Shown here piece after piece: positions 1 through 7,079 of a stretch of DNA of 37,411 nt (position 1 is its first letter; each line of letters begins with the position of its first letter). Position numbers and translations under genes: made by a program. This stretch comes from CAYGBM01 sp964348225. Lineage in GTDB: Bacteria; Patescibacteriota; Minisyncoccia; Minisyncoccales; CG1-02-41-26. The notes below the pieces were generated by a model, which worked only from the letters and a program-made list of their open reading frames with translations, was not told where the DNA came from and did not search any database. The stretch is from assembly GCA_964348225.1 (NCBI GenBank), contig CAYGBM010000034.1:1-37411 (forward strand), in the 5' to 3' direction.

Positions 1-1057
1 TGGTGAGATAAATTGCGTTGCTGATCTGCTCGCTGATATTTGGTATTCAGCTGACGGTGGCAGGGCTTTTGTTAAAGTAGCTGGCGATTTGGAAAACACC
101 GGAGTTTATGCCTGGACAGTTCCTTTGTTTATTGGCGATTATTACTTGCCTTCAGAAAGGGGAATAATAAAAGTAATTGTTAAATGCTCGGTAAATCCAA
201 TGCTCACCAGCTGGGATATTTCAGATGATGATTTTGAAGTGAAGATGGACGAAACCCTGCTTACAGCCGATGAGATAGACCTGCTGAAAGATTTAGGCAT
301 TATTGAGGCTTCCTCAACTGAAGAGGAGCTCAGTGAAGAAGGGATTGCCCCCTTGCTTGAAGGCATTCTTGGAATTGAAGAAACAGCCCCAGAAGAGCCA
401 GCACCAGAAGAGCCTGTGTCAGAGGAGACTGTTGACACTTCAACCACTACAGAGGCTGAACCAGAGCCTGTTCCTGAAAGTGAAGAGCCAGGCAGTGAAG
501 AACCTGCTAGTGAAGAGACTGAGGAGGAAGAAGTAGTGCCTGAGGAGGAGCCTTCAGCAGAAGAACCTGTTCTTGAAGAAGCAGGTGTTGGAGAAGAAGA
601 GGCTGGAGAGGAACCAAGCAGCGAGGAACCAAGCGGCCCTGAGGGTGGAGAAGAAACTCCAGAGGAAATCCCAGAAGAAATTCCAGAAGAAGAAACCACG
701 GGTGGAGCTGAAACAGAAGCTACCACAACAGAACCTGAGGGAGGACTTGAGCCAGAGCCCTTGCCTACCGACTTGCCCTCCGAAGCTCCAGCGGAGGAGG
801 GAGTTCCAACAGGAGCGGAGGTTGGTGAGCCCGACCCTGACCCTGAGCCTGAGCCCGAGCCTTCCATTCTAACTGAGGGAGAAGAAAGCACTGCGACTAC
901 TTCAGAAGAAGGCTTAATAGAAGGACCAAGTGAAGAAGAACCAAGCGGAGAAGAAGAATCAAGTGGAGGAGAGGAATCAAGCGAAGAAGACCCCATTGTT
1001 TTGGTTGATGACAAAGAAACCGAAGAGACTGGTGGAGAAGAAGGGGGCTCTGAATAA
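1..1057 (+). CDS. 5'-truncated protein with long acidic Glu/Pro/Ser-rich tail
   Basis: The reading frame is open from base 2, so the gene starts upstream of the window; the TTG at 89 is internal, not a start. Visible are 351 residues. The first ~90 form an ordinary globular segment (alternating hydrophobic and polar residues, with SWDISDDDFEVK-like beta-strand character), which could be the end of an Ig-like or other beta-sandwich extracellular domain. From about residue 110 on the chain is almost only Glu, Pro, Ser, Gly and Thr, with many EEP/SEEP units, and ends in a very acidic GGSE tail without a sorting signal or membrane segment. Such tails are common in exported or surface proteins of CPR bacteria; location and function are inference. 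The tail DNA is a degenerate repeat of gaa-gag-cca codons. Two hairpins follow the stop. Confidence 0.75.
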   Translation, partial: GEINCVADLLADIWYSADGGRAFVKVAGDLENTGVYAWTVPLFIGDYYLPSERGIIKVIVKCSVNPMLTSWDISDDDFEVKMDETLLTADEIDLLKDLGIIEASSTEEELSEEGIAPLLEGILGIEETAPEEPAPEEPVSEETVDTSTTTEAEPEPVPESEEPGSEEPASEETEEEEVVPEEEPSAEEPVLEEAGVGEEEAGEEPSSEEPSGPEGGEETPEEIPEEIPEEETTGGAETEATTTEPEGGLEPEPLPTDLPSEAPAEEGVPTGAEVGEPDPDPEPEPEPSILTEGEESTATTSEEGLIEGPSEEEPSGEEESSGGEESSEEDPIVLVDDKETEETGGEEGGSE

Positions 1058-1075
1058 AAAAATATGCAGTGCAGC

Positions 1076-1130
1076 TTACGGGGGTCCGTCCCCCGTAATT
1101 TGCCCGAGGACGGGCCTCGGGCATTTTCAT
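1076..1130 (+). terminator. Tandem hairpin terminator region
   Basis: Two perfect 9-bp hairpins lie in a row. The first has arms TTACGGGGG and CCCCCGTAA (1076-1098); the second has arms TGCCCGAGG and CCTCGGGCA (1101-1123) and is followed by TTTTCATTT. They lie 19 bases after the stop of the acidic-tail gene and directly before a strong promoter, so they probably end that transcript. Only the second has a U-tract. Confidence 0.75.
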
Positions 1131-1160
1131 TTGACAAGGGGTTTTGAGAGGGGGTACAAT
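1131..1160 (+). promoter_or_regulatory. Strong sigma70-type promoter for the structured RNA
   Basis: A consensus -35 box TTGACA (1131-1136) is separated by 18 bases from a near-consensus -10 box TACAAT (1155-1160). The predicted start, about 7 bases after the -10 box, falls on A1167, which is exactly the first base of the closing stem of the RNA described next. No ORF begins nearby, which supports a non-coding transcript. Confidence 0.8.
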
Positions 1161-1166
1161 AAAAAC

Positions 1167-1299
1167 AGCCCTGTTTATTCTTCTTGGAATGTCTAATAAG
1201 AATCCCAAAGAACTTTATCTCTGCTAAATCAGTGTGGCTTAGCGGGCGAGTTCAAAAGTAGATTTTTCGGCAGATTCACAAGAAGAAAGCAGGGCTTTT
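1167..1299 (+). ncRNA. Putative structured small RNA, 6S-like architecture
   Basis: This non-coding interval begins at the predicted start of a strong promoter. Its two ends pair: AGCCCTG (1167-1173) with CAGGGCT (1290-1296), continuing through TTCTTCTTG and GAAT with small bulges against CAAGAAGAA and ATTC, a closing stem of over 20 pairs. A TTTT run follows the stem. The interior has a second arm: GAACT (1210-1214) with AGTTC (1249-1253), then CTGCTAA (1221-1227) with TTAGCGG (1238-1244) and an 11-nt loop. Between the two lies a large internal loop. A long closing stem, a central bubble and an apical stem match the outline of 6S RNA (the RNA polymerase decoy), but at ~133 nt it is shorter than usual. 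I see no SRP GGAAGG motif, no tmRNA tRNA-like end and no RNase P core. Identity as 6S is inference; the structure is seen directly. Confidence 0.6.
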
Positions 1300-1333
1300 G
1301 GTTATAATAAGACTTTTGGTTTGAGGAATTTAA

Positions 1334-1342
1334 TGCTATAAT
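1334..1342 (+). promoter_or_regulatory. Extended -10 promoter upstream of the thioredoxin-CcdA gene
   Basis: TGCTATAAT is a perfect extended -10 element, 34 bases before the ATG at 1377. No good -35 box is visible, as is usual for extended -10 promoters. A second TATAAT at 1303-1308 has no supporting -35 box. Confidence 0.55.
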
Positions 1343-1376
1343 TGTTTATCGTTCATAGCCTAAGTTGGTTTTTGTT

Positions 1377-2573
1377 ATGAAGAAAAAATATTTTGCAATA
1401 TTAGTTGCTGTTATTTTGATTGTTTTTGGGACAGCGAGTTTTTTATTACGCCATAAAGCTGAGCCTTGCGAGACAAGCGGAGACGGCTTTATAGAAATCA
1501 CCTTGTTTTACAGCGACACTTGCAGTGTTTGCGCTAGAGCCAAAGTTTTTTTGGCAGAGATTCAAGAAAAGTATCCAGAAGTTACTGTTAAGAAATGCCC
1601 GATATCAGAAAAGGCAGTGATTAAGAAATGGATTGCCTTTTATGAAAAGTATAATGTTCCTCCAGAGTCGTTTGGAAAGGTGCCAGCCATATTTACTGAA
1701 AAAGAATATTTTATTGGTTTTAGTGATTCAGTGGCTGAGCAGATTGAAAGCTGTATTATAGCTTGCAAAGAAGCAGGACCTGAAGAAGAAACAGAGGATT
1801 TATCAGAAACTGTTGAGGAAAAAATTAACATTCCTATTATTGGTGAGATAGACCCAGGTAAATACTCTTTGCCTGTTTTAGCTATAATTTTAGGGTTTTT
1901 TGATGGGTTTAATGTTTGCTCTTTGGGTGCTTTAATCTTGATTTTGGGTTTGGTTTTAATGCTTAAATCAAGAAAAAAGACATTGCTGTTTGGTGGCATA
2001 TTTGTTGCAACAACAGCGATTATTTACGGACTTTTAATTTTAGTTTGGTATCGTATCTTTGTTGTTTTAACGCCCTTTATAAAAATAATGGAAATTCTGG
2101 TTGGGCTTTTGGGGGTTGGAGGTGGCATTTACTTTCTGCGCAGCTTTATCAATTCCAGGAAAAAGCCTTTGGTTTGTGAGGTTGAAACAGGCAAGGGCAT
2201 AATGCAGAGGTTCTCTTCTAAGATGAAAGCTGCTATTCAAGGCCAAGTGAGTATCCTAGCTTTGATGCTAAGCGTGCTTTTGTTTGCTGCTGTCATCACT
2301 GTTGTTGAGTTTCCTTGTTCAGCAGCAGTACCTGGTTTTTTTGCTGGCATTTTAGCTAAAAGCGGGCTTTCTAGCGTTCAGTATCTCTCTTATATTGCTT
2401 TGTTTGTGTTGTTTTATATGTTTGATGAGATTATCGTTTTTCTGCTTGCTGTTTTCACAATGACTGTAAAGTTAGCTTCAAAAAGATTTATCAGCTGGAT
2501 CACCTTGATTGAGGCAATTGTCCTGTTTTTACTGGGAGCTTACTATCTGTTTGGCTTTTTAATCTTTACTTAG
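1377..2573 (+). CDS. Thioredoxin-like / CcdA-DsbD-like membrane fusion protein
   Basis: A 398-residue protein from the ATG at 1377; an in-frame TTG 12 bases upstream is less likely. Residues 5-24 are a membrane anchor. Residues 38-135 look like a thioredoxin or glutaredoxin fold with the redox motif CSVC (C49, C52) after FYSD and a probable cis-proline at VP 102-103. After an acidic linker (135-155), about six membrane segments follow in two halves. Each half has one cysteine in a similar place (C181 in FNVCSLGAL, C314 in EFPCSAAVP), as in the DsbD-beta/CcdA family, which passes electrons from cytoplasmic thioredoxin across the membrane. The likely role is to supply reductant to an attached extracytoplasmic thioredoxin domain. 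The family assignment rests on motif and topology; substrates are unknown. Confidence 0.75.
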   Translation: MKKKYFAILVAVILIVFGTASFLLRHKAEPCETSGDGFIEITLFYSDTCSVCARAKVFLAEIQEKYPEVTVKKCPISEKAVIKKWIAFYEKYNVPPESFGKVPAIFTEKEYFIGFSDSVAEQIESCIIACKEAGPEEETEDLSETVEEKINIPIIGEIDPGKYSLPVLAIILGFFDGFNVCSLGALILILGLVLMLKSRKKTLLFGGIFVATTAIIYGLLILVWYRIFVVLTPFIKIMEILVGLLGVGGGIYFLRSFINSRKKPLVCEVETGKGIMQRFSSKMKAAIQGQVSILALMLSVLLFAAVITVVEFPCSAAVPGFFAGILAKSGLSSVQYLSYIALFVLFYMFDEIIVFLLAVFTMTVKLASKRFISWITLIEAIVLFLLGAYYLFGFLIFT

Positions 2574-2600
2574 CATCCAAAATTCAATCCTTTATTAATC

Positions 2601-2632
2601 AAAAAAGCCACGTGAATCCCACGTGGCTTTTT
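2601..2632. terminator. Bidirectional terminator between convergent genes
   Basis: Arms AAAAAGCCACGTG and CACGTGGCTTTTT form a perfect 13-bp hairpin, with A-run and T-run on opposite sides. It lies between the plus-strand redox gene (stop 2573) and the minus-strand gene ending at 2656, and can serve both. Confidence 0.9.
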
Positions 2633-2655
2633 GGTGTTATTCTTAGGCTATTGCC

Positions 2656-3270
2656 CTAGAATTTGAGAATATAGCTGATAATCAATTTCTCTTCTGTTTT
2701 ATTCCGGGCATTGGTGCCTAAGAAGAATTGAAGCTCGTGTTTACCTGGGAAGTCGTGTAAAATCATGGGACCTACAAAAACAGGAAGAGCTTCATCTCCA
2801 ATCTTTCGTCCCTCTGCTCGGAGTCCGATGCATCTCCAAGACACGATTTCCTTGAAGAAGAACACATCTTCGTTATCCGAGCCTTTACGACCCCAAGCCA
2901 TATCGTGGATAGATGTCAATTTTAATGGCCCAACCTCACCTATGAAATTAACCTTGCCTACCCAATGTGTAATCGACAACCTCTTGCCGTCTTTGATTAA
3001 CTTCAAGCCAACCGGTAATTCAAGATCTATTTTAGTGCAAGGAATGGGAATTCGCACTACAGGGCCTGTTGCGAAGATGAACCACTGGTCAATGGGATTT
3101 CCGTATACCTGGATAACCTGGTTGGCGGGCAGTCCCCAGTCGTGCTTGAGAATGCACCACCCCATCAGACTAGGGGAAAGGTCTACTTCGATGAGGTTGA
3201 AAGCCCTTACTTCAGACGAGCCAATAGTCACCATAATAATTAGAACAGCAATTGCTACGAAGGATTTCAT
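2656..3270 (-). CDS. Exported protein of unknown function
   Basis: 204 residues. The N-terminus is a clear Sec signal peptide: Lys at position 3, a hydrophobic core (FVAIAVLIIMVTIG), then SSEVRA before a predicted cut near residue 23. The mature part is mixed alpha/beta with many beta-prone stretches and ends in LIISYILKF, but I recognise no family. The start is well supported by GGGAGGT seven bases before the ATG, an SD much stronger than in the surrounding housekeeping genes. It ends at the bidirectional terminator. Codons end in C or G more often than in neighbours, consistent with recent acquisition or a different origin. It follows another unknown gene on the same strand. Confidence 0.7.
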   Translation of the reverse strand: MKSFVAIAVLIIMVTIGSSEVRAFNLIEVDLSPSLMGWCILKHDWGLPANQVIQVYGNPIDQWFIFATGPVVRIPIPCTKIDLELPVGLKLIKDGKRLSITHWVGKVNFIGEVGPLKLTSIHDMAWGRKGSDNEDVFFFKEIVSWRCIGLRAEGRKIGDEALPVFVGPMILHDFPGKHELQFFLGTNARNKTEEKLIISYILKF

Positions 3271-3299
3271 TGTTTTTTACCTCCCTTATATTTCAATGG

Positions 3300-3410
3300 T
3301 TATTTCTGAATCCATATGAAAGCGGATTCAGTAAACCATTCTTTGTGCTTGGCAAACCATTTTGCTAAGCATGATTCGATTTCTGTTTTTTGTTCTAAAT
3401 ATTTTATCAT
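3300..3410 (-). CDS. Possible 36-residue small protein
   Basis: Between the two unknown minus-strand genes lies an ATG ORF of 36 codons. It is Lys/Glu/Trp-rich with amphipathic-helix character and ends in FIWIQK. AGGAG directly touches the ATG, which is too close for a good SD, and the ATG lies just after the TGA of the upstream gene. Two weak hairpins also occur in this stretch, so it may instead be a leader of the downstream gene. Function unknown. Confidence 0.3.
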   Translation of the reverse strand: MIKYLEQKTEIESCLAKWFAKHKEWFTESAFIWIQK

Positions 3411-3415
3411 CTCCT

Positions 3416-4027
3416 TCAGTGAAAAATCATGTGTTTGTAGAACCGCAAGTTCCTTGTGGCCTTGATTCTGTCTTGTCTATTGAGCGGGCTCCTCTTTATC
3501 GGGAGATATTCCTTTGTCAAGAATGTCTCCATGTCTTTGAGGAGTTTTTTAAACTCGGCGAGAACTTCATTCACCTTCTGTCCTTCCATCACCCGGTAGA
3601 TATTATAGTGTCCAATATGAAAGGCAAAGAGGAAATCCTTTGCTGTAGGGGCAGTCTCGGGAGAAAGCAAGAAGCTTGCGTAGCACCCTGGATCACCTTC
3701 CGGACGAACTGTTGCCTCGAAAATGTACTTCTCCTTCTTTAACTGTTCAGCGAGGTAACTCCATGCCCTTTTCCTGTTGTTATAATCTTCCCAGGTCTTC
3801 CGAGATGGATGGAAGAGGCTAAAGGCGTCAGTTAAGAGGACGGTCTCCCGAGGGTCCTGATATAGCCGCAGTCTATAGTTCCTGAGGCGACACTTTCCCC
3901 TTCTAGATTTTTCCTCCCAGATCTCTAGTTTCCATTGTATTCTCCTCAGCCAAGCTCCTATTAAGTCTACCCATAAAATCCTCAATCTGTTTACAATGTG
4001 CAGGAGTGCACGTAGGATGTATTCCAT
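3416..4027 (-). CDS. Basic protein of unknown function
   Basis: 203 residues, rich in Arg, Lys and Trp. The N-terminal 30 residues are amphipathic and hydrophobic (YILRALLHIVNRLRILWVDLIG), a possible membrane-associated helix but not a clean signal peptide. The middle contains PSRKTWEDYNNRKRAWSYLA and an acidic-basic patterned helix region near LAEFKKLLKDMETFL. No catalytic motif or family is recognisable. GAGGAG precedes the ATG by about ten bases. Codon choice is more GC-rich than in the neighbouring trmB-like gene. Together with the exported protein downstream it forms a two- or three-gene minus-strand unit ending at the terminator near 2601. Confidence 0.6.
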   Translation of the reverse strand: MEYILRALLHIVNRLRILWVDLIGAWLRRIQWKLEIWEEKSRRGKCRLRNYRLRLYQDPRETVLLTDAFSLFHPSRKTWEDYNNRKRAWSYLAEQLKKEKYIFEATVRPEGDPGCYASFLLSPETAPTAKDFLFAFHIGHYNIYRVMEGQKVNEVLAEFKKLLKDMETFLTKEYLPIKRSPLNRQDRIKATRNLRFYKHMIFH

Positions 4028-4197
4028 TTTAGTCTCTCCTCTTCACTTTTTAATCCATAAATGTTGTTAACGATGTTTTTTGAAGAGTGAAAAGATTAAG
4101 TTTTCTCTTCTCATCTTTCATCGCCATTATAGCAAATTAAATTAATTTTGTCAATACTTTGGGGTGACATTTTAGATATTTTCTAATCTCATGGTAT

Positions 4198-4231
4198 GGT
4201 TCAAAATGGGACGATCGTGCTATTTTGAACC
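4198..4231. promoter_or_regulatory. Candidate operator: perfect 10-bp inverted repeat
   Basis: Arms GGTTCAAAAT and ATTTTGAACC flank a 14-base spacer that itself holds the palindrome ACGATCGT. The element lies in the divergent intergenic region, just upstream of the expected -35 position of the regulator gene. It could be the binding site of the TrmB-like regulator (autoregulation) or of another factor. There is no U-tract, so it is not a terminator. The function is inferred from position. Confidence 0.5.
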
Positions 4232-4254
4232 AGCTTTCCTAGTCATTTGGATTG

Positions 4255-4262
4255 CATATAAT
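4255..4262 (+). promoter_or_regulatory. -10 element of the TrmB-like regulator gene
   Basis: TATAAT at 4257-4262 lies 36 bases before the ATG at 4299. No clear -35 box is seen; the inverted repeat at 4198-4231 ends just upstream of that place, so a bound protein would probably affect polymerase. Confidence 0.5.
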
Positions 4263-4298
4263 TTGATTTTTTCGTAGAATAGTAGAATAAGCAGTAAT

Positions 4299-5033
4299 AT
4301 GAGTCTTGTTGCAAAATTAAAGAAACTTGGCTTTTCAGAAAACGAAGCCAAGGTTTATTTGGCTCTTCTAGAGTTTGGTTTTTCTACTTCAGGGCCCTTA
4401 ATAAAAAAGACAGGGCTGCATCGTAATATTGTTTATAGCTGTTTAGACAAGTTAGTTAAGCGGGGACTTGCCAGCGAAACTATTCAAAGAGGGAAAAAAC
4501 ACTTCCGTCCTTTGTCTTCTGAAAAAATCCTGAAAATTACTAAGGATTATGTTGGGGTAGCGAAAGAAGTGGTAGCAGCGCTTGAAAGATTAAGAAAGTA
4601 TCAGCCTCAAGAGATTATTGTTTATGAAGGGAAGGAGGGATTTCAAAATGCCCATCTTGACCAGGCGGAAAGCCTGAAATCCAACAGCACTATTTATGTT
4701 ATTATGGCTGGGGGAAAGGAATGGTATGAGAATATAGCTGGGGCATATAAAAGATATGAGAAGATAAGAATAGGTAAAAACATTAAACTGAAACTACTTG
4801 CTTTGGAAACAAGGCGGAGAGAAATTAAAGCAATGCAGGCTGAACGTAAGTTATTTAGTGCCCGTTTTTTACCTGCTGCCTTTAAGAACCCAGCAGGGGC
4901 AGTAATTTGGGCTGATACAACAACAATTCTGGTTTATGGAGAACCGGTGTTAGCGATATCCATAAAAAATAAAAAGGTGGCTCAAGCTCATAAGCAGTAT
5001 TTTGATATCTTATGGAAAGTAGCAAAGTCTTGA
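4299..5033 (+). CDS. TrmB-family transcriptional regulator
   Basis: 244 residues. Residues 1-75 are a winged helix-turn-helix typical of TrmB: KLGFSENEAKVYLALLEFG, then a recognition-helix region (GLHRNIVYSCLDKLVKRGL) and a wing with RGKKHFRPL. A helical linker (80-105) leads to a C-terminal domain with EIIVYEGKEGFQNAHLD and a PLD-like middle domain ending in VYGEPVLAISIKNKKVAQAHKQYF, as in the short TrmB relatives often seen in CPR bacteria and archaea. The family often senses sugars, but this form lacks the long maltose-type effector domain. It stands alone behind its own promoter and palindrome, and may act on the downstream metabolic genes; that is inference. Confidence 0.85.
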   Translation: MSLVAKLKKLGFSENEAKVYLALLEFGFSTSGPLIKKTGLHRNIVYSCLDKLVKRGLASETIQRGKKHFRPLSSEKILKITKDYVGVAKEVVAALERLRKYQPQEIIVYEGKEGFQNAHLDQAESLKSNSTIYVIMAGGKEWYENIAGAYKRYEKIRIGKNIKLKLLALETRRREIKAMQAERKLFSARFLPAAFKNPAGAVIWADTTTILVYGEPVLAISIKNKKVAQAHKQYFDILWKVAKS

Positions 5034-5110
5034 TTGCTTGATTTTTTAAGAACAGCGGTCTGAGTAAAGTTAATATAGTAAAATAAGGTTGTGGCAGGAG
5101 GTTTTATATT

Positions 5111-5734
5111 ATGGAAAATGATAATTCTAAAATTGAAAAATTGACAGGTTTCTTTTTTGAGCTGGGGACTTTGAGAAGGGTGTTGAGGGCGCATCAGCAG
5201 ATGCTTTTGGCTTTTGACCCAACTGATAATATTGCCTCGCACTCTTTCAGGACTGCTTTTATCGGCTATTTTTTAGCAAAAGAATTAAAAGCTAATGCTG
5301 ATAAGGTTTTAAAGATGTGCTTATTGCATGATATTGAAGAGGTGAGGTCGGGCGACCAGAACTGGGTGCATAGAAAATACATCAAGGTTTATGAAGAAGA
5401 AATCAGAGAAAGCCAACTGAAAGCAGTTTCTCAATCAGAGGAGCTTTTAGAGCTTTCAAAAGAGTATCAGGAGAGGAAAACGTTAGAGGCTAGGATTGCC
5501 AAAGACGCTGATTTGCTTGATGAGGTTTTTCTTTTGAAAGAATATAGCCATGGAGGGAATAAGGAGGCAGAGGATTGGCTGAATGGTGGCTGGGAAGAAG
5601 GAGTAAAGAAGGAAAGCGAGCAAGAGAAAGGAATGTCAACCGATTTAGCTAAACAAATTGCCAAAGAGGCAAAAAAACAAAGGCCGAGCCTTTGGTGGGA
5701 GAATCTTTGGACTCCAAACAAGAGAAAAGATTAA
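5111..5734 (+). CDS. HD-domain hydrolase, YfbR/HDDC2-like
   Basis: 207 residues with the metal-binding set of HD phosphohydrolases: H44 (ASHSFRTAF), H73-D74 (LLHDIEE) and D132 (KDADLLDEV). The arrangement resembles the 5'-deoxynucleotidase YfbR/HDDC2 group, which removes phosphate from dNMPs. A lysine-rich C-terminus follows from about residue 165. The start is supported by AGGAGG eleven bases before the ATG, one of the few plus-strand SD sequences here. It is followed after nine bases by a second HD-domain gene, so the two are probably co-transcribed. The substrate cannot be read from sequence. Confidence 0.8.
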   Translation: MENDNSKIEKLTGFFFELGTLRRVLRAHQQMLLAFDPTDNIASHSFRTAFIGYFLAKELKANADKVLKMCLLHDIEEVRSGDQNWVHRKYIKVYEEEIRESQLKAVSQSEELLELSKEYQERKTLEARIAKDADLLDEVFLLKEYSHGGNKEAEDWLNGGWEEGVKKESEQEKGMSTDLAKQIAKEAKKQRPSLWWENLWTPNKRKD

Positions 5735-5743
5735 ATAATCATT

Positions 5744-6298
5744 ATGCAGAGAGAACAAGCTTTAAATTTATTAAAACAAAATCTTAAAAACCAGAACTTG
5801 GTCAAGCATTCTTTAGCGGTTGAAGCTGCAATGATAGACTTAGCAAGGCATTTTGGAAGAGATGAGAATAAGTGGGGGCTTTGCGGGCTCTTGCATGATA
5901 TTGATTATGAAGAAACAAAAAACAGCCCTGAATTGCACTCAAAACTGGGGGCAGCAAAACTAAGAGATTTGGGAGTTGAGGAAGAAATCTGCGAGGCGGT
6001 TTTAACCCATAACGAAGCCCATGGCGTTGAACCCAAAGACTTGATGGCAAAGGCGCTTTACTGCGTTGACCCTTTAACTGGCTTGATTGTGGCAGCCACC
6101 CTGGTTTTGCCTTCAAAGAAGATGGAAGATTTGAGCGTTGATAGTGTTTTAAATCGTTTCAGTGAAAAGGCGTTTGCTAGGGGGGCTAACCGGGAAATCA
6201 TTGCTCAGTGTGAGAGCCTTCTTGCTTTGAGCTTAAAGAAATTTGTGGAGATTGTGTTAAGGGCTATGAAAGACATATCTGAAGATTTAGGCTTATAA
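5744..6298 (+). CDS. HD-domain (HDIG-type) hydrolase
   Basis: 184 residues. The HD signature is H22 (LVKHSLAVEAAM), H51-D52 (GLLHDIDYEET), H65 (ELHSKLGA), H89 (VLTHNEAHG) and D109 (YCVDPLTGL), giving the His/Asp ligands of a metal-dependent phosphohydrolase. CPR genomes often carry this short single-domain form; its substrate is unknown. The DIDYEETKNSPELHSK spacing suggests a bimetal centre. The stop codon is directly followed by the ATG of the transporter gene (TAA then ATG), so translation of the two is probably coupled. It is distinct in sequence from the HD gene just upstream, so this is not a recent tandem duplication. Confidence 0.8.
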   Translation: MQREQALNLLKQNLKNQNLVKHSLAVEAAMIDLARHFGRDENKWGLCGLLHDIDYEETKNSPELHSKLGAAKLRDLGVEEEICEAVLTHNEAHGVEPKDLMAKALYCVDPLTGLIVAATLVLPSKKMEDLSVDSVLNRFSEKAFARGANREIIAQCESLLALSLKKFVEIVLRAMKDISEDLGL

Positions 6299-7054
6299 AT
6301 GCTTTGTTTATTATACATATTAATTAGCACGGGGCTGATAAGCTTAATTGCTTTTATCGGAGCTTTAACCTTGTTTTTAAAAGAAAAAATACTGGACAAG
6401 GTTCTTTTGTTTTTAGTGAGCTTTTCAGCTGGGGCTTTGATTGGAGGAGCTTTTTTACATTTACTTCCTGAAGCAATTGAACAGGTTGGGATAGAAGGCA
6501 ATGCTCTTTTAAATATTTTTTTACACTTATTGCTTGGTTTTTGCATCTTTTTTATCTTGGAGCAGTTTATTAAATGGCATCATCATCACGCCAAGCATCA
6601 TCCAAAGATAAAGCCATTTTCTTATCTGATTTTGGTTTCTGATGCTGTTCATAATTTTATTGACGGCTTGGTTATTGCAGCTTCTTTTGCTGTTTGTGGG
6701 CCGGTAGGGTTGGCAGCAGCTCTTGCTGTTGGTTTGCATGAAATTCCCCAAGAGATAGGGGATTTTGGTGTTTTGGTTTATGGAGGCTTTAAAAAAACCA
6801 GAGCATTGCTTTTGAACTTTTTAACGGCTATCACTGTGATTTTGGGCGGGGCTATTGGGTTTTTTCTTTCAAAACAAATAGGCGTTTCCATTGTTTACCT
6901 TTTACCTTTTGCTGCTGGCAATTTTATTTATATTGCTTCCTCCGATTTGATTCCAGAAATCAAGAATCAGGAGGGTTTTAAAAAATCAGTAAGCCATTTT
7001 TTTGTTTTTCTTTTAGGTATAGGCTTGATGTTGTTGATTAAAAATATTTTTTAG
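6299..7054 (+). CDS. ZIP-family divalent metal transporter
   Basis: 251 residues with about eight membrane segments. Diagnostic motifs are present: a His-rich cytoplasmic loop after the third segment (KWHHHHAKHHPK), DAVHNFIDGLVIAASF in segment IV and GLHEIPQEIGDFGVLV in segment V, whose H, N, D, H, E residues form the binuclear metal site of ZIP proteins. The family takes up Zn, Fe or Mn into the cytoplasm. It is translated directly after an HD hydrolase, an enzyme class that itself needs divalent metals, which may or may not be functionally related. Start at the ATG touching the previous stop. Confidence 0.9.
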   Translation: MLCLLYILISTGLISLIAFIGALTLFLKEKILDKVLLFLVSFSAGALIGGAFLHLLPEAIEQVGIEGNALLNIFLHLLLGFCIFFILEQFIKWHHHHAKHHPKIKPFSYLILVSDAVHNFIDGLVIAASFAVCGPVGLAAALAVGLHEIPQEIGDFGVLVYGGFKKTRALLLNFLTAITVILGGAIGFFLSKQIGVSIVYLLPFAAGNFIYIASSDLIPEIKNQEGFKKSVSHFFVFLLGIGLMLLIKNIF

Positions 7055-7079
7055 CCTACAATATTTAAATGTTAAAAAT

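Noticed and set aside
89..91. TTG as start of the first gene
   Set aside because: The frame is open back to base 2, so the gene is simply cut by the window edge.
142..1137. A 331-codon minus-strand ORF rich in Ser/Gly
   Set aside because: It is the antisense image of the Glu/Pro-rich tail, where gaa/gag codons give ser-type codons on the other strand; it has no SD and no domain.
1167..1299. SRP RNA, tmRNA or RNase P RNA
   Set aside because: No GGAAGG SRP loop, no tRNA-like end or tag frame, and no RNase P conserved core were seen.
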